A DNA stretch of 64,000 nucleotides, taken from positions 62,001 through 126,000 of the forward strand of contig NZ_JAAEDH010000002.1 in NCBI RefSeq assembly GCF_018128965.1, in the 5' to 3' direction. This DNA comes from Plastoroseomonas arctica (lineage in GTDB: Bacteria; Pseudomonadota; Alphaproteobacteria; Acetobacterales; Acetobacteraceae). Both the position numbers and the translations under genes were made by a program. Each line of letters begins with the position of its first letter. Within the stretch, counting starts at the first letter, position 1. Below are positions 27,054 to 35,905 of the stretch, piece after piece. Below the pieces are notes generated by a model. That model did no database searches and had not been told where the DNA came from. It saw nothing but the letters and a program-made list of their open reading frames with translations.

Positions 27054-27476
27054 ATGGATGGATTTCCGGTCGAAGGGCATTGGCCGCTGCTGCGGCGCCA
27101 CCGCATCCGCTGGGCCGAATGCGACCTCTACGCACATGTGAACCACACCGCCTACCTGACCCTGTTCGAGGATCTGCGCGTGGCTTTCTGGGAAGCCCTC
27201 GGCGGCGGCTTCGGTCCGGGCGAGATCGGCCCCGTCGTCGGCACGCTGGAGGTTCGCTACCTCAAGCCCGCCGCCTTCGGCGACGAGGTGCTGCTCGGCG
27301 CGCGCACCCTCTCAGTGCGGCGGTCGAGCTTCGTGCATGAATACGCGATGTGGCGCGCGGATGGGGTGTGCTGCTCGGCCAAGGGCATCATCGTGGTGAC
27401 GCAGGGCCCGGTGAAGGCCGCCATCCCCGAGGCGATGCGCGATGCGATCATCGCCCAGGGGGCGCGCGCGGAGTGA
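27054..27476 (+). CDS. 4-hydroxybenzoyl-CoA thioesterase-family protein
   Basis: This 140-residue hot-dog thioesterase has the motif WAECDLYAHVNHTAYL (residues 20-35), with the Asp at 24 expected to be catalytic in the 4HBT family. ALGGGFGPGEIGPVVGTLEVRY and GVCCSAKGIIVVTQ follow. It hydrolyses acyl- or aroyl-CoA esters in the cytoplasm. AAGGGG lies before the ATG. The next gene starts at a GTG overlapping its stop codon. The exact substrate is not evident. Confidence 0.85.
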   Translation: MDGFPVEGHWPLLRRHRIRWAECDLYAHVNHTAYLTLFEDLRVAFWEALGGGFGPGEIGPVVGTLEVRYLKPAAFGDEVLLGARTLSVRRSSFVHEYAMWRADGVCCSAKGIIVVTQGPVKAAIPEAMRDAIIAQGARAE

Positions 27477-28039
27477 GCGGGGCCAAGCCGCCCGAGGAAC
27501 CGGCGGCGCTTGCGCATATCGAGCGCACGCTCGCCGAGGCCTATCGCAAGGAGATCGACCAGGAGGAGAACATCTGGCGCTCCCTGCCCTTCTTCGCCGC
27601 AACGCTGGCGCTGCAGCTCGCCGCCCTGTTCCAGCTGGTCGAGCGCCTGCCGCCGCTGTCGAGCTGGGGCGGCTGGATCGCGGTAGGGTTCCTCACCCTC
27701 TCGGCCATCGCCACGCTGGTGGCGCTGGGCTTCCTCGCGGCCTGCATCTACCCGCAGAAATTCCGCTACCTGGCGCCCGACGAGGACCTGCTGAACCACG
27801 CCAGGCTGCTCATCCAGGATGAGGCGGATCAGGCGTCCGGGGCCGGGTTCAGCGCGCTGGTGAGCTTGAAGGAGACGCTCGCATTGCAATATGCGATCGG
27901 TGCGCAGCACAACCGCACGATCAACAAGTTCCGCGAACGCTTGCGTTCCATCGCCGGACTGGCCACGCTCCTCTCCGTCGTGCTCACCCTTTTCCTTGTT
28001 GCAGCAACATTCGGGTATTATGTTCCAAGAACACGCTAG
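27473..28039 (+). CDS. Hypothetical membrane protein, 188 aa
   Basis: The GTG start at 27473 overlaps the thioesterase stop by 4 bp. The protein has an acidic/basic N-terminal helix (IERTLAEAYRKEIDQEENIW) and a membrane segment at about residues 39-57. A second segment (WIAVGFLTLSAIATLVALGF) follows, then a soluble helical region of about 70 residues, and a final membrane segment (ATLLSVVLTLFLVAATFGYY). The plan recalls small sensor or effector membrane proteins with paired helices flanking a cytosolic helix bundle, but I recognise no family and assign no function. Confidence 0.7.
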   Translation: MSGAKPPEEPAALAHIERTLAEAYRKEIDQEENIWRSLPFFAATLALQLAALFQLVERLPPLSSWGGWIAVGFLTLSAIATLVALGFLAACIYPQKFRYLAPDEDLLNHARLLIQDEADQASGAGFSALVSLKETLALQYAIGAQHNRTINKFRERLRSIAGLATLLSVVLTLFLVAATFGYYVPRTR

Positions 28040-28052
28040 GAAAGCTATTGAG

Positions 28053-28226
28053 ATGCAGCAGCATCCAACCCTGGCGGCGTCATCGTCGGCGCCGCGCCCG
28101 GTTCCCGCCCATGTGCCGCGGCCCGCACCCGCCATGCAGGTTGTGACCAAGGGCTGGTGGGTGCTGCGCGAGGAACGCGTGAACGCCGAGGACCTGCTCC
28201 GTCAGGATGAGGACGAGCGGAAGTAG
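28053..28226 (+). CDS. Small hypothetical protein, 57 aa
   Basis: The ATG at 28053 has AGGAAAG about nine bases upstream and lies 13 bp after the membrane-protein gene. The predicted protein has a Pro/Ala-rich first half (SAPRPVPAHVPRPAPAM) and a charged second half (VVTKGWWVLREERVNAEDLL, then RQDEDERK). It may be co-transcribed with the thioesterase and membrane-protein genes. No family is recognised; support is the ribosome site, spacing and GC-rich codon use. Confidence 0.5.
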   Translation: MQQHPTLAASSSAPRPVPAHVPRPAPAMQVVTKGWWVLREERVNAEDLLRQDEDERK

Positions 28227-28230
28227 CCGC

Positions 28231-29217
28231 TCAGACCGGCGCCCGCTCCGCCCGCGTCGCCTCCAGATCCTCCGCCACGAAGGCGCGCACCACCTCATCG
28301 AGGCTCTCGTGCGGCGCGAAGCCGAGCGCCAGCGCCCGGTCCGGCACGAAGCCCGAGGGCCAGCCGCGCACGATATCCTGCACCACCGTATCCGGCACGA
28401 TCTGCACCAGGCGTCGGGCCTCGATCCCCGCCACACGCTCCAGCGCGTCCAGCATCTCGGCGACACTTGCGGTCATGCCCGGCGGGTTGACGCCGCGCTC
28501 CAAGCCCAGCGGGGCCGTATCCATCGTGGCCGCGTGCAGGAACCAGCCGGTGGCGCTGCGCGGCGAGCAGATCCACAGCCGGAAATCCGGGAAGACCGGA
28601 GAATTCGTGGCCAGCCCCAGCAGAGGCTCGCGCAGGATGGCCGAGGCGAAGGACGAGGCCGCCTTGTTCGGCCGACCGGGCCGCACCACCACCGTGGGAA
28701 GCCTTATGCACGCCGCGTCGAGGAAGCCGCGCCGGGACGCATCGGCCAGCAGCAGCTCCGCCATCGCCTTCTGCGCGCCGTAGGAATTGGTCGGCACCTG
28801 CCGCGCATCATCGGCGACCCGCGCATCCTGCCCGCCGCCAAAGGACGCGACGGAGGAGGGAAACACCGCCCTCGGTGCCGCCGGCAGCGCGCGGCAGCGG
28901 TTCACCACCGCCAGCGTACCCAGCAGGTTCACCCGAACGCCGAGGTCGTAATCCGCCTCCGCCGCGGCCGAGACCACCGCCGCCAGGTGAAAGATCACCC
29001 CGGTATCCTCTGGGATCGCGATTGCCAGCGCCACGGCATCGCCAAGGTCCCCGGCCTGCGTCCGCACCGGGAAGGGCGCGTCCAGCGGTGCCGGCGCGGC
29101 CAGGTCGAACAGGGTCATCCCGCTGATCGCGCGCCCGCCCAGCGCACCATCCGCCACCAGGCGCTGCGCCAGCTTGCGCCCCAGGAACCCGCCGCCGCCG
29201 AGGATCGTGATGTGCAT
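28231..29217 (-). CDS. denD: NAD-dependent epimerase/dehydrogenase, D-erythronate dehydrogenase-like
   Basis: The 328-residue extended short-chain dehydrogenase has the NAD-binding GGGGFLG (7-13), the Ser of SSVASFGG (S122) and the YxxxK pair Y146/K150 in SYGAQKAMAE. The N-terminal MHITILGGGGFLG and the C-terminal SLDEVVRAFVAEDLEATR fit the DenD (D-erythronate 2-dehydrogenase) group. In family knowledge DenD feeds four-carbon acid sugars into central metabolism. The den kinase and decarboxylase partners are not in this window. It is divergent from the diaminopropionate ammonia-lyase gene, with 63 bp between starts. Confidence 0.78.
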   Translation of the reverse strand: MHITILGGGGFLGRKLAQRLVADGALGGRAISGMTLFDLAAPAPLDAPFPVRTQAGDLGDAVALAIAIPEDTGVIFHLAAVVSAAAEADYDLGVRVNLLGTLAVVNRCRALPAAPRAVFPSSVASFGGGQDARVADDARQVPTNSYGAQKAMAELLLADASRRGFLDAACIRLPTVVVRPGRPNKAASSFASAILREPLLGLATNSPVFPDFRLWICSPRSATGWFLHAATMDTAPLGLERGVNPPGMTASVAEMLDALERVAGIEARRLVQIVPDTVVQDIVRGWPSGFVPDRALALGFAPHESLDEVVRAFVAEDLEATRAERAPV

Positions 29218-29280
29218 GGACCGAGGCCCTCCCGCCCCATGGTTTGGCGCCGGCCGGGGCAGGGCGCAATACTGCAACCC

Positions 29281-30432
29281 ATGATCCCTTCCCTGCCCTA
29301 CCGCCTGCTCGCCAACCGTGCCCACGGCACCCCCGGCATCATCGTGCTGCCCGAGGGCGGCTTCCGCCGCGCCAAGGCCGAGATCACCAGCTGGCCCGGC
29401 TATGCGGTCACGCCGCTACGCACCTTCGATGGCGTCGCCACCGCCGCGCGTGTCGCCTCGGTGCACTACAAGGACGAGGCATCCCGCTTCGGCCTCGCCA
29501 GCTTCAAGGCGCTCGGCGGCGCCTATGCCGTGCTGAAGCTGCTGGTCGTCGAGCTCGCCCGCCGCGACATCGCACCCAATGCGCCCTCGGCCGCGATCAT
29601 GGCCGGCGAGTTCGCCGAGGCAACACGCGACATCACCGTGACCTGCGCGACGGATGGCAATCACGGCCGCTCCGTCGCCTGGGGCGCCGCGCGCTGCCAT
29701 GCGCACTGCGTGATCTTCGTCCACCACGGCGTCACCCAGGCGCGGCGGGACGCCATCGCCGGCTTCGGCGCCGAGATCCGCGAGGTGCCCGGCAATTACG
29801 ACGATTCCGTGCGCGAGGCCGCGCGCGTGGCCGAGGCGAAGGGCTGGTTCGTGGTCTCCGACACCTCCTATCCCGGCTACACGGAGGTCCCGCGCGACGT
29901 CATGCAGGGCTACCGCCTGATGGCCGACGAGGCGGCCGGCCAACTGCCCGCGCCGCCCACCCACGTGTTCGTCCAGGGCGGCGTCGGCGGCGTCGCGGCC
30001 GCGGTCGCCATCCAGATGCGCGCCCGCTACGGCGATGGGCCGCGCGTGATCGTTGTCGAGCCCGACAAGGCCGCTTGCCTGCTCGCGAGTGCGGAGGCCG
30101 GCGAGCCCCAGGTGATCGGCGGCGCGCTCGACACCGTCATGGCCGGGCTTGCGTGCGGCGAGGTGAGCCTGCTCGCCTGGCAGGAATTGAGCCGCAGCGC
30201 CTACGCCTTCATGGCCATCCCGGACGCGGCGGTCGCACCCTGCATGAAGCTGCTCGCGGCCCAGGGCATCGTCGCCGGCGAGAGCGGCGTCGCCGGGTTG
30301 GCGGGGCTGCTGCTCGCCGCGCGCGACACCTTCGGGCGTGCTGTGCTGGGCCTGGAGCCGGACAGCCGCGTGCTGCTGTTCGGCACCGAGGGCGCGACCG
30401 ACCCCGAGCTCTACGCGCAGCTCACGGCCTGA
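29281..30432 (+). CDS. dpaL: Diaminopropionate ammonia-lyase
   Basis: The 383-residue PLP enzyme has the lysine motif RFGLASFKALGGAYA (K76). TCATDGNHGRSVAWGA, SDTSYPGYTEVPRDVMQGY and FVQGGVGGVAAAVAIQ follow and are typical of diaminopropionate ammonia-lyase. C-terminal ESGVAGLAGLL is also conserved. It converts 2,3-diaminopropionate to pyruvate and ammonia, and can act on D- or L-serine analogues. The aldo/keto reductase gene follows after 13 bp. Confidence 0.92.
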   Translation: MIPSLPYRLLANRAHGTPGIIVLPEGGFRRAKAEITSWPGYAVTPLRTFDGVATAARVASVHYKDEASRFGLASFKALGGAYAVLKLLVVELARRDIAPNAPSAAIMAGEFAEATRDITVTCATDGNHGRSVAWGAARCHAHCVIFVHHGVTQARRDAIAGFGAEIREVPGNYDDSVREAARVAEAKGWFVVSDTSYPGYTEVPRDVMQGYRLMADEAAGQLPAPPTHVFVQGGVGGVAAAVAIQMRARYGDGPRVIVVEPDKAACLLASAEAGEPQVIGGALDTVMAGLACGEVSLLAWQELSRSAYAFMAIPDAAVAPCMKLLAAQGIVAGESGVAGLAGLLLAARDTFGRAVLGLEPDSRVLLFGTEGATDPELYAQLTA

Positions 30433-30445
30433 AGGGGAATTCGCC

Positions 30446-31408
30446 ATGGAACAGCGACGGCTCGGGCGCACCGGGCTCACGGTCTCGGTGCTCGGCTATG
30501 GGTGCGGCGCCATCGGCGGCCTCATGGTGCGTGGCGAACCCGCCGAGCAGGAGCGCGCCATCGGCCGCGCGCTTGACCTTGGGGTCACCTATTTCGACAC
30601 CGCCTATGGCGATGGCGCGTCGGAGACCAATCTCGGTCGCGCGCTGAAGACACTCGGCGCCAACCCGACCGTCGGCACCAAGGTACGCATCTACGATGAC
30701 GGGCGCAGCGACGTCGCCGGCAGGATCGCGGCGTCACTCGAAGGCAGCCTCAAACGATTGGGGCGCGAGAGCGTGGACCTGTTCCAGCTGCACAACCCCA
30801 TCACCGTGGACGGCCGCGCGCCGAGCTTCACCGATGCCGAAATCCTCGAACAGGCCGTCCCGGCGCTACAGCGGCTGCAGGCGGCCGGCAAGCTGCGCCA
30901 CTACGGCATCACCGGCATTGGCGACGCCGCCGCCCTGCGCCATGTCCTGGCCGAAGGCGGCTTCGCGACGGCGCAGATCCCCTACAACCTGCTCAACCCG
31001 AGCGCCGCCGCGCCGGCGCTGCCCGGGATGCCCGATCTCGGCCGCATCATCGACCACGCTGCCGAACACGATGTCGGCGTGATCGGCATACGCATCCTCG
31101 CCGGCGGCGCGCTCAGCGGCAGCGAGGCGCGCCACCCGGTCGCGGCGCGCGACGTCGCGCCCATCGCCTCGGGCGCCAGCTACGCCGCCGATGTCGCGGC
31201 CGCGCGCCGCTTCCTGCCGCTGGTCGAGGAAGGCCATGTCGGCGACCTCGTCGAAGCGGCGCTGCGCTTCGCGATCGGCCCCGCCGGCATCAGCCTGGTC
31301 CTCGTCGGCACCGCCACGCAGGCGGAGTTCGAGCACGCCGCGGCCGCCATCGCGAAGGGGCGCCTGGGCGAGGCGGCGCTCGCCCGCATTACCGCGCTGA
31401 GAGACTGA
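30446..31408 (+). CDS. Aldo/keto reductase
   Basis: The 320-residue protein has the aldo/keto reductase N-terminus RRLGRTGLTVSVLGYGCGAIG. The catalytic region is YFDTAYGDGASETNLGRAL, with TKVRI (Lys) and LFQLHNP (His) in the expected order. It reduces or oxidises a small carbonyl or sugar with NADP(H). The Asp-Thr-Ala-Tyr spacing is shorter than in many members. A GAAGGGGAA ribosome site precedes the ATG. It may form a two-gene operon with dpaL. Confidence 0.88.
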   Translation: MEQRRLGRTGLTVSVLGYGCGAIGGLMVRGEPAEQERAIGRALDLGVTYFDTAYGDGASETNLGRALKTLGANPTVGTKVRIYDDGRSDVAGRIAASLEGSLKRLGRESVDLFQLHNPITVDGRAPSFTDAEILEQAVPALQRLQAAGKLRHYGITGIGDAAALRHVLAEGGFATAQIPYNLLNPSAAAPALPGMPDLGRIIDHAAEHDVGVIGIRILAGGALSGSEARHPVAARDVAPIASGASYAADVAAARRFLPLVEEGHVGDLVEAALRFAIGPAGISLVLVGTATQAEFEHAAAAIAKGRLGEAALARITALRD

Positions 31409-31481
31409 TCACGCCGCTGTGGCAATGCGCGCCGTCCTGCCCTAGACCCGGGGCAGGGTCGAAACGTTACACGAGGACAAG

Positions 31482-33179
31482 ATGCCGTACTCACCGGGGG
31501 CCTGGCCCACGCTGCCGGCCATGATGCTGGGCCGGGCCCGCGAATGGCATGCACGGCCGCTGTTCCGTTTCTGGCGTGATGGAGGATGGCAACGGCTCAG
31601 CTGGGGCGAGTTCGCCGGGCGCGTCGCGTCCCTGGCCGCGTATCTGCGGGCCCGCGGCATCGCTCCCGGTGACCGGGTCCTCCTCGTCTCCGAGAACCGG
31701 CCGGAATTCCCCATCTCCGATTGCGCGATCATGGCGATCGGCGCCATCACGGTGCCGACCTACGTCACCAACACCGCGGCCGACCACGCCTATATCCTGC
31801 GCGATTCCGGCGCGCGTGCCGCTATCACCGCCAATGCGCGCCTCGCCGCCCGCATCACCCAGGCGGCCGGCGAGGCCGGGCTCGATCTGCTGATGACCAT
31901 GGACAGCCCGGATTGGGCAGACGCCATCGCGACCCCGGCTGACGTGGCGATGCTTGAAGCCGAATGCCGTGAAGCAAGCCGCGAGGCACTCGCCTGCCTG
32001 ATCTACACCTCGGGCACCGGCGGCACGCCAAAGGGCGTGATGCTGCCGCACCGCGCCTTGCTGGCGAACCGCGAGGGGCTGGTCCCGCTGGCCGAGCGGC
32101 TGGGCTTTTCCGGCAACTCATACCTGTCGTTCCTGCCGCTCTCGCACAGCTATGAGCACACGGTGGGCGGCTTCCTGCTGCCATCGGTGGGCATGGAGAT
32201 CGTCTATTCGCGCGGCGCCGACCGGATCGCGAGCGAATTCGCCGAGATCGGTCCCGCCGTCGTCACCGCCGTGCCGCGCCTGTTCGAGGTGATGCGCGCG
32301 CGCATGCTCGCCCAGCGCGAGAAGCAATCGCCCACCGCGCGGCGGCTGTTCGACCGCGCCATCGCGCTGGGCCTCCGCCGGCTGGACGGGCCGCGGCTCG
32401 GCCTGGTCGAGCGCATCGAGGATGCGGTGCTGGACCGGCTGGTGCGGCGCAAGGTTCGCGCGCGCTTCGGCGGCAAGCTGCTCGCCTTTGTCTCCGGCAG
32501 TGCGCGGCTGGACCCCGATCTCAGCGGCTTCTTCCTCGCCTTGGGCCTGCCGGTGCTGCAGGGCTATGGGCAGAGCGAGGCCGGGCCGGTCATCAGCTGC
32601 AACCTGCCCTGGGCAAACCGGCGGGAAACGGTCGGCCCGCCCATGGCCGGCGTGCAGACCCGCATCGCCGGCGACGGCGAGGTGCTGATCCATGGCGACC
32701 TGGTGATGCAGGGATATTGGGGCGCACCGGAATTGACCGCGCAGGCGCTGCAAGCCGATGCCGAGGGCAGGCTGTGGCTGCACACCGGCGATGTCGGCGC
32801 CATCGATGACGGCTTTCTGCGCATCACCGACCGCAAGCGCGACTTCATCAAGACGCTGGGTGGCGACATGGTGAGCCCGGCGAAGGTCGAGGGCCTGCTG
32901 ATGGCGGAACCGGAAATCGCCCAGGCGGTGATCGCCGGCGAGGGCAAGCCCGCCATCGTGGCGCTGGTGGTGCCGGCCGAGGGGCATGAGGCGGCGGTGA
33001 AATCCGCGGTGGACCGGGTGAATGGCCGGCTGTCCAACATCGAGCGCATTCGCCGCTACGCGACCGTCGCGCCCTTCTCGGTCGAGGACGGTACTCTGAC
33101 GCCCACCATGAAGGTGCGCCGCCGCATCGTGCTCGATCGCAACACCACGCTCGTCGAAGGGCTGCATGCGGGTCATTGA
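31482..33179 (+). CDS. Long-chain acyl-CoA synthetase-type AMP-forming ligase
   Basis: The 565-residue ANL-family ligase has the P-loop YTSGTGGTPKGVMLPH, the FLPLSHSYEHTVGGF and LQGYGQSEAGPVISCN motifs, LHTGDVGAIDDGFLRITDRK, and the C-terminal hinge KRDFIKTLGGDMVSPAKVE. This arrangement fits long-chain fatty acyl-CoA synthetases (FAA1/FadD15-like). It activates a carboxylic acid as acyl-AMP and then CoA thioester. It lies upstream of the peptide-type ABC importer with a 161-bp gap, so co-regulation is possible but not shown. Confidence 0.9.
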   Translation: MPYSPGAWPTLPAMMLGRAREWHARPLFRFWRDGGWQRLSWGEFAGRVASLAAYLRARGIAPGDRVLLVSENRPEFPISDCAIMAIGAITVPTYVTNTAADHAYILRDSGARAAITANARLAARITQAAGEAGLDLLMTMDSPDWADAIATPADVAMLEAECREASREALACLIYTSGTGGTPKGVMLPHRALLANREGLVPLAERLGFSGNSYLSFLPLSHSYEHTVGGFLLPSVGMEIVYSRGADRIASEFAEIGPAVVTAVPRLFEVMRARMLAQREKQSPTARRLFDRAIALGLRRLDGPRLGLVERIEDAVLDRLVRRKVRARFGGKLLAFVSGSARLDPDLSGFFLALGLPVLQGYGQSEAGPVISCNLPWANRRETVGPPMAGVQTRIAGDGEVLIHGDLVMQGYWGAPELTAQALQADAEGRLWLHTGDVGAIDDGFLRITDRKRDFIKTLGGDMVSPAKVEGLLMAEPEIAQAVIAGEGKPAIVALVVPAEGHEAAVKSAVDRVNGRLSNIERIRRYATVAPFSVEDGTLTPTMKVRRRIVLDRNTTLVEGLHAGH

Positions 33180-33340
33180 GCGGACCGCACAGCTTTGCGT
33201 GCCGCTATCTTGTGCGCCGATTGCTCGCGTGGCGCGAGTTCCAGCAGCGCGGCGCGATGCCGCCGCGCCATGGCGTAGCCGGCGCTAGCCGGGCATTTCG
33301 CGCGCTGCTACAGCTTGGGTCCGGGATGCGTGAGGGGTTG

Positions 33341-34921
33341 ATGATGATGAAGCCGATCATGGCGGTGGCTGCGTGTTTCGGCTTGCTGTGCGCCGAGGCC
33401 CGCGCCCAGAATCTCACCATGGCCGTCGGCGCGCCGGTCACCTCGCTCGACCCGCATTACCATCAGCTGTCGCCCAACAACGCCGCCTCGGACATGATCT
33501 TCGACCGGCTGGTCGATACCGATTCGCGCAGCCGCAACATCCCCGGCCTCGCGCTGTCCTGGACGACGGTCGAGCCGAATGTGTGGGAGTTCAAGCTGCG
33601 GCCGAATGTGCGCTTCCACAACGGCAATCCCTTCGTCGCCGAGGACGTCGCCTTCACCATCGCGCGCCTGCCCAATGTGCCCAACAGCCCGTCTTCCTAC
33701 GCGATCTATGCGCGGCCGATCACCGCGGTCGAGGTCGTCGATCCGCTGACCGTGCGCTTCCGCACCACCGAGCCCTACCCGCTGCTGCCGCTCGACATGA
33801 CAAACGTGCGCATCCTCAACCGCGCGACGCATGAGCGCTCCACCACCGATGATTTCAACGCCGGCCGCGCGGCGATCGGCACCGGTCCGTATCGCGTCGT
33901 CAGCCACCGCATGGGCGACCGCATCGAGCTCGAGCGCAACGACACCTATTGGGGCGAGCGCCCGGCCTTCGGCCGCGTGAACTACCGCATGATCACCAAT
34001 GACGCGTCGCGTACCGCGGCCCTTCTCGCCGGCGACGTCGATGTCATCGACCAGGTGCCGACCTCGGACCTCGCGCGGCTGCGCACCGACCAGCGCGTGA
34101 CGCTGAGCGAGATCGTCGGCTTGCGGCTGATCTTCCTGGGCCTGGATTTCGCCCGCCCCGCCGGCGAGAATTCGCCCTTCGTCACCGACAACAATGGACA
34201 GCCGCTTGGTCGCAACCCGCTGCAGGACGTGCGCGTGCGCCGAGCACTGTCCATGGCGATCGACCGCCGCGCCATCGTCGAGCGCGTGATGGAAGGGGCC
34301 GCCGTCCCCGCCTCGCAGTTCCTGCCCGAGGGCACCTACAGCCACGTCCCCGACATGCCGCCCACCGCCTATGACGCCGACGGCGCGCGTCGCCTGCTCG
34401 CCGAGGCCGGCTATCCGCAGGGCTTCCGCATCACGCTCGCCGGCCCCAATGACCGCTACATCAACGATGCCCGCATCATCCAGGCGGTGGGTCAGATGTG
34501 GACCCGCATCGGCGTGCGTACGACGGTCGAGGCGCAGCCCTGGACCACCTTCGTCGCCCGCGCCGGGCGTGCCGATTTCTCCGCCTTCCTGATCGGCTGG
34601 GGCAGCAACCCCGACGGCTCGCATCCGCTGCGCAACATCCTCGCCACGGTCAACCGCGACCGCGGCTGGGGGGCCTCCAACCGCGGCCGCTATTCCAATG
34701 CGCGCGTCGACGAGCTCACCCTGCAATCGCTGAGCGAGCTCAACGATGCGCGCCGCGAGCAGATCCTGATCCAGGCACAGCGCCTGGCCGCCGACGACGT
34801 GGGCGTGATCCCGCTGCACATTCAGACCAACATCTGGGCGACGCGCCGCGGCCTCACCATCGCGGCGCGCGCCGACGAGCTGACCCGTGCCCAGGATGTG
34901 CGCCCGGCCGCGGCGCGGTAG
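33341..34921 (+). CDS. Peptide/nickel-type ABC transporter substrate-binding protein
   Basis: The 526-residue family-5 binding protein has a signal peptide (MMMKPIMAVAACFGLLCAEARA). Family motifs follow: SLDPHYHQLSPNNAASDMIF, RPNVRFHNGNPFVAEDVAFT, AIGTGPYRVVSH, DVRVRRALSMAIDRRAIVE and AEAGYPQGF. The start is at one of three tandem ATGs just after GTGAGGGG. It captures a peptide or similar solute in the periplasm for the four transporter genes that follow. Confidence 0.93.
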   Translation: MMMKPIMAVAACFGLLCAEARAQNLTMAVGAPVTSLDPHYHQLSPNNAASDMIFDRLVDTDSRSRNIPGLALSWTTVEPNVWEFKLRPNVRFHNGNPFVAEDVAFTIARLPNVPNSPSSYAIYARPITAVEVVDPLTVRFRTTEPYPLLPLDMTNVRILNRATHERSTTDDFNAGRAAIGTGPYRVVSHRMGDRIELERNDTYWGERPAFGRVNYRMITNDASRTAALLAGDVDVIDQVPTSDLARLRTDQRVTLSEIVGLRLIFLGLDFARPAGENSPFVTDNNGQPLGRNPLQDVRVRRALSMAIDRRAIVERVMEGAAVPASQFLPEGTYSHVPDMPPTAYDADGARRLLAEAGYPQGFRITLAGPNDRYINDARIIQAVGQMWTRIGVRTTVEAQPWTTFVARAGRADFSAFLIGWGSNPDGSHPLRNILATVNRDRGWGASNRGRYSNARVDELTLQSLSELNDARREQILIQAQRLAADDVGVIPLHIQTNIWATRRGLTIAARADELTRAQDVRPAAAR

Positions 34922-34930
34922 GCCAGGCGC

Positions 34931-35905
34931 ATGAGTCTCTATCTGCTGCGGCGGCTGATCCAGGCGGTCGGCGTGATGGCGGTGATGTCGCTGATCGTGT
35001 TCCTCGGCGTCTTCGCCATCGGCGATCCGGTCGACATCCTGATCGCGCCCGACGCGGACCAGATCGAGCGCGAGCGCGCGATCATCGCGCTCGGCCTGGA
35101 TAAGCCGCTGTGGATGCAATACCTGGTCTTCCTGGGCAATGCGCTGCGCGGCGATCTCGGGCGCAGCTTCGTGTTCAACGAACCGGCGCTGCAGCTGATC
35201 ATGGGGCGGATGCCGGCGACGTTGGAACTGGCCCTCGGCGCCACCATCATGGCGATCATCATCGGGTTGCCGCTCGGGCTCTATGCGGGCCTGCGGCCGA
35301 ACGGGGCGATCAGCAAAGCGATCCTGGCGATCTCCATCCTGGGCTTTTCGCTGCCGACCTTCTGGGTCGGACTGATGCTCATCATGGTCTTCGCGGTGCA
35401 GCTGGGCTGGCTGCCCTCGACCGGGCGCGGCGAGACGGCGATGCTGTTCGGCCTGCGTTGGAGTTTCCTCACGCAAGACGGCCTAGCGCATCTCATCATG
35501 CCCGCGACCAACCTCGCGCTGTTCAAGATATCGCTGGTGATCCGCCTCACCCGAGCCGGCGTGCGCGAGACGATGCTGATGGATTACGTGAAGTTCGCGC
35601 GCGCCAAGGGCCTCTCGCCCGCGCGGGTCACCTTCGTGCATGTCTTCAAGAATATCCTGATCCCGGTGGTCACCGTGGTGGGGCTGGAACTCGGCTCCAC
35701 CATCGCCTTCTCGGTGGTGACGGAATCCGTCTTCGCCTGGCCGGGGATGGGCAAGCTCATCATCGACAGCATCAACGTGCTCGACCGCCCGGTGATCGTC
35801 GCCTACCTGATGACCATCGTGCTGATGTTCATCACAATCAACCTGATCGTGGACCTGACCTACTCCTTCCTCGATCCGCGCGTCAGGCTGGAGAGCAAGG
35901 GATGA
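34931..35905 (+). CDS. Peptide-type ABC transporter permease (DppB-like)
   Basis: The 324-residue permease has the family N-terminus MSLYLLRRLIQAVGVMAVMS, six predicted helices, and the EAA-type loop DYVKFARAKGLSPARVTFVH followed by FKNILIPVVTVVGLELG. The C-terminal SVFAWPGMGKLIIDSIN is characteristic. It forms the translocation path with the next gene, with which it overlaps by 4 bp. Confidence 0.93.
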   Translation: MSLYLLRRLIQAVGVMAVMSLIVFLGVFAIGDPVDILIAPDADQIERERAIIALGLDKPLWMQYLVFLGNALRGDLGRSFVFNEPALQLIMGRMPATLELALGATIMAIIIGLPLGLYAGLRPNGAISKAILAISILGFSLPTFWVGLMLIMVFAVQLGWLPSTGRGETAMLFGLRWSFLTQDGLAHLIMPATNLALFKISLVIRLTRAGVRETMLMDYVKFARAKGLSPARVTFVHVFKNILIPVVTVVGLELGSTIAFSVVTESVFAWPGMGKLIIDSINVLDRPVIVAYLMTIVLMFITINLIVDLTYSFLDPRVRLESKG

